DNA of 64,000 bases from the NCBI RefSeq assembly GCF_022496765.1, contig NZ_VANV01000027.1:1-64000 (forward strand), in the 5' to 3' direction. Below, piece by piece: positions 62,396 through 64,000 of the stretch. The notes below the pieces were generated by a model. The model was not told the origin of the DNA and ran no database searches. It saw only the letters and a program-made list of their open reading frames with translations. Each line of letters begins with the position of its first letter. Positions within the stretch are counted from its first letter, which is position 1. The DNA is from Acidaminobacter sp. JC074. Its GTDB lineage: Bacteria > Bacillota > Clostridia > Peptostreptococcales > Acidaminobacteraceae. Both the position numbers and the translations under genes were made by a program.

Positions 62396-64000
62396 TTGAA
62401 GAATTACATGAAACGTTTTACATCCATGTTACTAGTTGTTGTACTCGTGCTTACAAGTACACCACTTAATTACATTGCTTTCGCAGTTGAAGAAAATCAA
62501 GTGGTTAGTAGTAATATGAAAAGTACTGATTTAGAAGAAACTGAAGAGGATACTGATTTAGAAGAAACTGAAGAAGATACTGATTTAGAAGAAACTGAAG
62601 AAGATACTGATTTAGAAGAAACTGAAGAGGATACTGATTTAGAAGAAACTGAAGAAGATGCTGATTTAGAAGAAACTGAAGAAGGTACTGATTTAGAAGA
62701 AACTGAAGAAGATGCTGATTTAGAAGAAACTGAAGAAGATGCTGATTTAGAAGAAACTGAAGAAGGTACTGATTTAGAAGAAATTGAAGAGGATACTGAT
62801 TTAGAAGAAACTGAAGAAGATGCTGATTTAGAAGAAACTGAAGAGGATACTGATTTAGGAGAAACTGAAGAGGATACTGATTTAGAAGAAACTGAAGAAG
62901 ATACCGATTTAGGAAAAACTGATGAGTCTAGTGATTCTGATGTTAAAGGTATCAATCCAGTATTTGAAACGAATACTATGATGACATCAATGAGTATTCA
63001 ACCTACTGCTATAATCGACAACAAATTATGGGTTGCTGCTGATGATGGTTATATCTTATACCATAATGGTAGTGAGGTTGGTAATAAGATTGGCAGTTGG
63101 AGAAGCCCTGTTAAATATAATGTAAGACCAACATCTACAGATTTATTAGCAGCTGTTGCACACGATGGTTCTGGTTCCGATACGGTTGCAGGATTTGCCT
63201 TAGAATATGTTGATGAATCAGGCAATATTCAAGGTACAAGCAATGGTTGGTATTATTACACTGGCACAGGTAAACCTGAAGATTATAGAGTCAGTGAAAG
63301 TGAAGTATATAAATGGTATCAAGAAGGTTATAAAGGTTCTGGGTGGGTAAATCCACAAGAGGTAAGTTATAGTACTTGGTTTAAAGGATGGAGAGATAAA
63401 ACCAACACATCTTGGATCTGGACTTCAAACTACTTAGCTAAAAATGGTGATATTGATACACCAGTATATTTTAGAAATAAAGGTGTACCTGCTATTCCTG
63501 TGCAGGACGCGACTTTAAAATCATTAAGAGTGGCTGGGGATGAAAAAGTTAATTCTCTTAATGAAAATACATTAACTGTTTTTGTTACGAGTCAAGGTGT
63601 TAAACCAGCAATTGCTTATACGCCAACAGATTCCAATGCAACTCATTCGAGTTTACATGATGATAATGGTCAAACAATTACAGTAACGTCTGAAAATGGA
63701 CAAATAACTGAAACATATAGAATTAACTTTGTGGTTCGTAAACAACCTGTTATCACATTAAATGGTGGTTCTTCTGTTAGTATTAAACAAGATGATAAAG
63801 ACTATGATGATCCAGGTGCTGATGTAGAGACTCATGAAGGTTATGAAGATGCTGATATATCAGGAACTGTATCTTTAAGAAATACTGGTTCATTTGAGAT
63901 TATATACACTTATACAGAGGATGTTCTTGTTTATACTGGAGATGCAAGTATTCCAACAACTTACTTAAGTGCACTTCCTGTTAAACGTACAGTAACAGTA
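62396..64000 (+). CDS. Large repeat-rich surface protein, N-terminal part
   Basis: Open to the right edge of the window (at least 535 residues). A signal peptide (MLLVVVLVLTSTPLNYIAFAV) is followed by 15 tandem 9-residue acidic repeats of the form DTDLEETEE (about residues 44-177). A region with no recognised family comes next (WVAADDGYILYHNGSEVG, WSW/WYYYTGTGKP), then a cadherin-like beta-sandwich (DATLKSLRVAGDEKV) and a DUF5011-like Ig domain (ITLNGGSSVSIKQDDKDY then DDPGADVE). It starts with a TTG behind GAGGAGG. Probably a wall-bound adhesin or enzyme; its C-terminus is outside the window. Confidence 0.8.
   Translation, partial: MKNYMKRFTSMLLVVVLVLTSTPLNYIAFAVEENQVVSSNMKSTDLEETEEDTDLEETEEDTDLEETEEDTDLEETEEDTDLEETEEDADLEETEEGTDLEETEEDADLEETEEDADLEETEEGTDLEEIEEDTDLEETEEDADLEETEEDTDLGETEEDTDLEETEEDTDLGKTDESSDSDVKGINPVFETNTMMTSMSIQPTAIIDNKLWVAADDGYILYHNGSEVGNKIGSWRSPVKYNVRPTSTDLLAAVAHDGSGSDTVAGFALEYVDESGNIQGTSNGWYYYTGTGKPEDYRVSESEVYKWYQEGYKGSGWVNPQEVSYSTWFKGWRDKTNTSWIWTSNYLAKNGDIDTPVYFRNKGVPAIPVQDATLKSLRVAGDEKVNSLNENTLTVFVTSQGVKPAIAYTPTDSNATHSSLHDDNGQTITVTSENGQITETYRINFVVRKQPVITLNGGSSVSIKQDDKDYDDPGADVETHEGYEDADISGTVSLRNTGSFEIIYTYTEDVLVYTGDASIPTTYLSALPVKRTVTV
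62522..62926 (+). repeat. 27-bp coding tandem repeat, 15 copies
   Basis: Units of GA(T/A)-ACT-GAT-TTA-GAA-GAA-ACT-GAA-GA(A/G) encode D/G-T/A-DLEETEE. Copies differ by a few silent or conservative changes (T to A, E to G, T to I), so the array is fairly young. It lies in the acidic stalk of the surface protein and is prone to copy-number change by slippage. Confidence 0.9.

Noticed and set aside
62497-62955. Minus-strand 152-codon open frame of Ser/Val/Lys repeats
   Set aside because: It is the mirror of the 27-bp coding repeat in the surface protein; no ribosome site and purely periodic composition.

Overview
The window is chromosomal DNA of a low-GC (AT-rich), probably spore-forming Firmicute, most likely in the Clostridia. 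The evidence is AGGAGG-type ribosome sites with many TTG/GTG starts, SLH-domain surface proteins, a purR-spoVG-glmU-prs block, and a near-perfect SigH promoter in front of spoVG. I saw no rRNA, tRNA, CRISPR array or intact insertion sequence. The genus cannot be fixed from the sequence alone.

Layout. 1-1.7 kb: a hairpin-rich segment, a K+ channel and a small membrane protein. 2.0-9.2 kb: a LuxR-type response regulator, a PilT-like ATPase with a ruined P-loop and a NarX-type kinase, overlapping into a SipW-type signal peptidase, a DUF5305-like protein and two exported proteins with SipW-type signal peptides. This looks like a matrix-fibre locus with its own control genes. 9.5-12.8 kb: a chemoreceptor and a GGDEF/EAL protein. 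12.9-22.7 kb: housekeeping genes murC, purR, spoVG, a glmU whose uridylyltransferase half is eroded, and prs, interrupted by three AAA ATPases of the DUF234/DUF4143 type; a decayed fourth copy lies at 23.5 kb beside a RelE/Phd toxin-antitoxin pair. 24.2-26.7 kb: a LytTR response regulator with a fragmented sensor-kinase set. 26.7-30.8 kb: an RCC1-repeat/SLH surface protein and a membrane protein. 30.9-44.6 kb: a Wzx/Wzy-type exopolysaccharide cluster led by a LytTR regulator and closed by ugd and galU. 44.6-49.2 kb: vanZ, exported proteins, a frameshifted small gene, a GNAT protein and two vanZ scars. 49.2-61.8 kb: an accessory, defence-like region with an HNH nuclease + AAA ATPase pair (Septu-like), a decayed ORF, a HigBA-like toxin-antitoxin pair with a frameshifted toxin, a second RCC1/SLH protein, and a three-gene operon (DNase I-like enzyme, small DUF697-like membrane protein, 763-residue protein) that I cannot match to a described system. 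62.4 kb to the end: the start of a large repeat-rich surface protein.

The strongest signal not explained by gene calls is a regulatory one. Five promoters carry a pair of 9-bp boxes, TGGCTAAAT-like and TGTCTAAAT-like, spaced 20-21 bp apart and read toward the gene. The targets are the LuxR regulator, the membrane-protein gene at 29.7 kb, the LytTR gene at 30.9 kb, the RCC1/SLH gene at 57.7 kb and the surface protein at 62.4 kb. The last promoter also has six TAAC(C/T)TAAG repeats at 20-21 bp pitch. Direct 9-bp repeats two helical turns apart are what LytTR regulators bind, and two LytTR genes lie in the window. I infer one regulon joining matrix fibres, surface proteins and exopolysaccharide.
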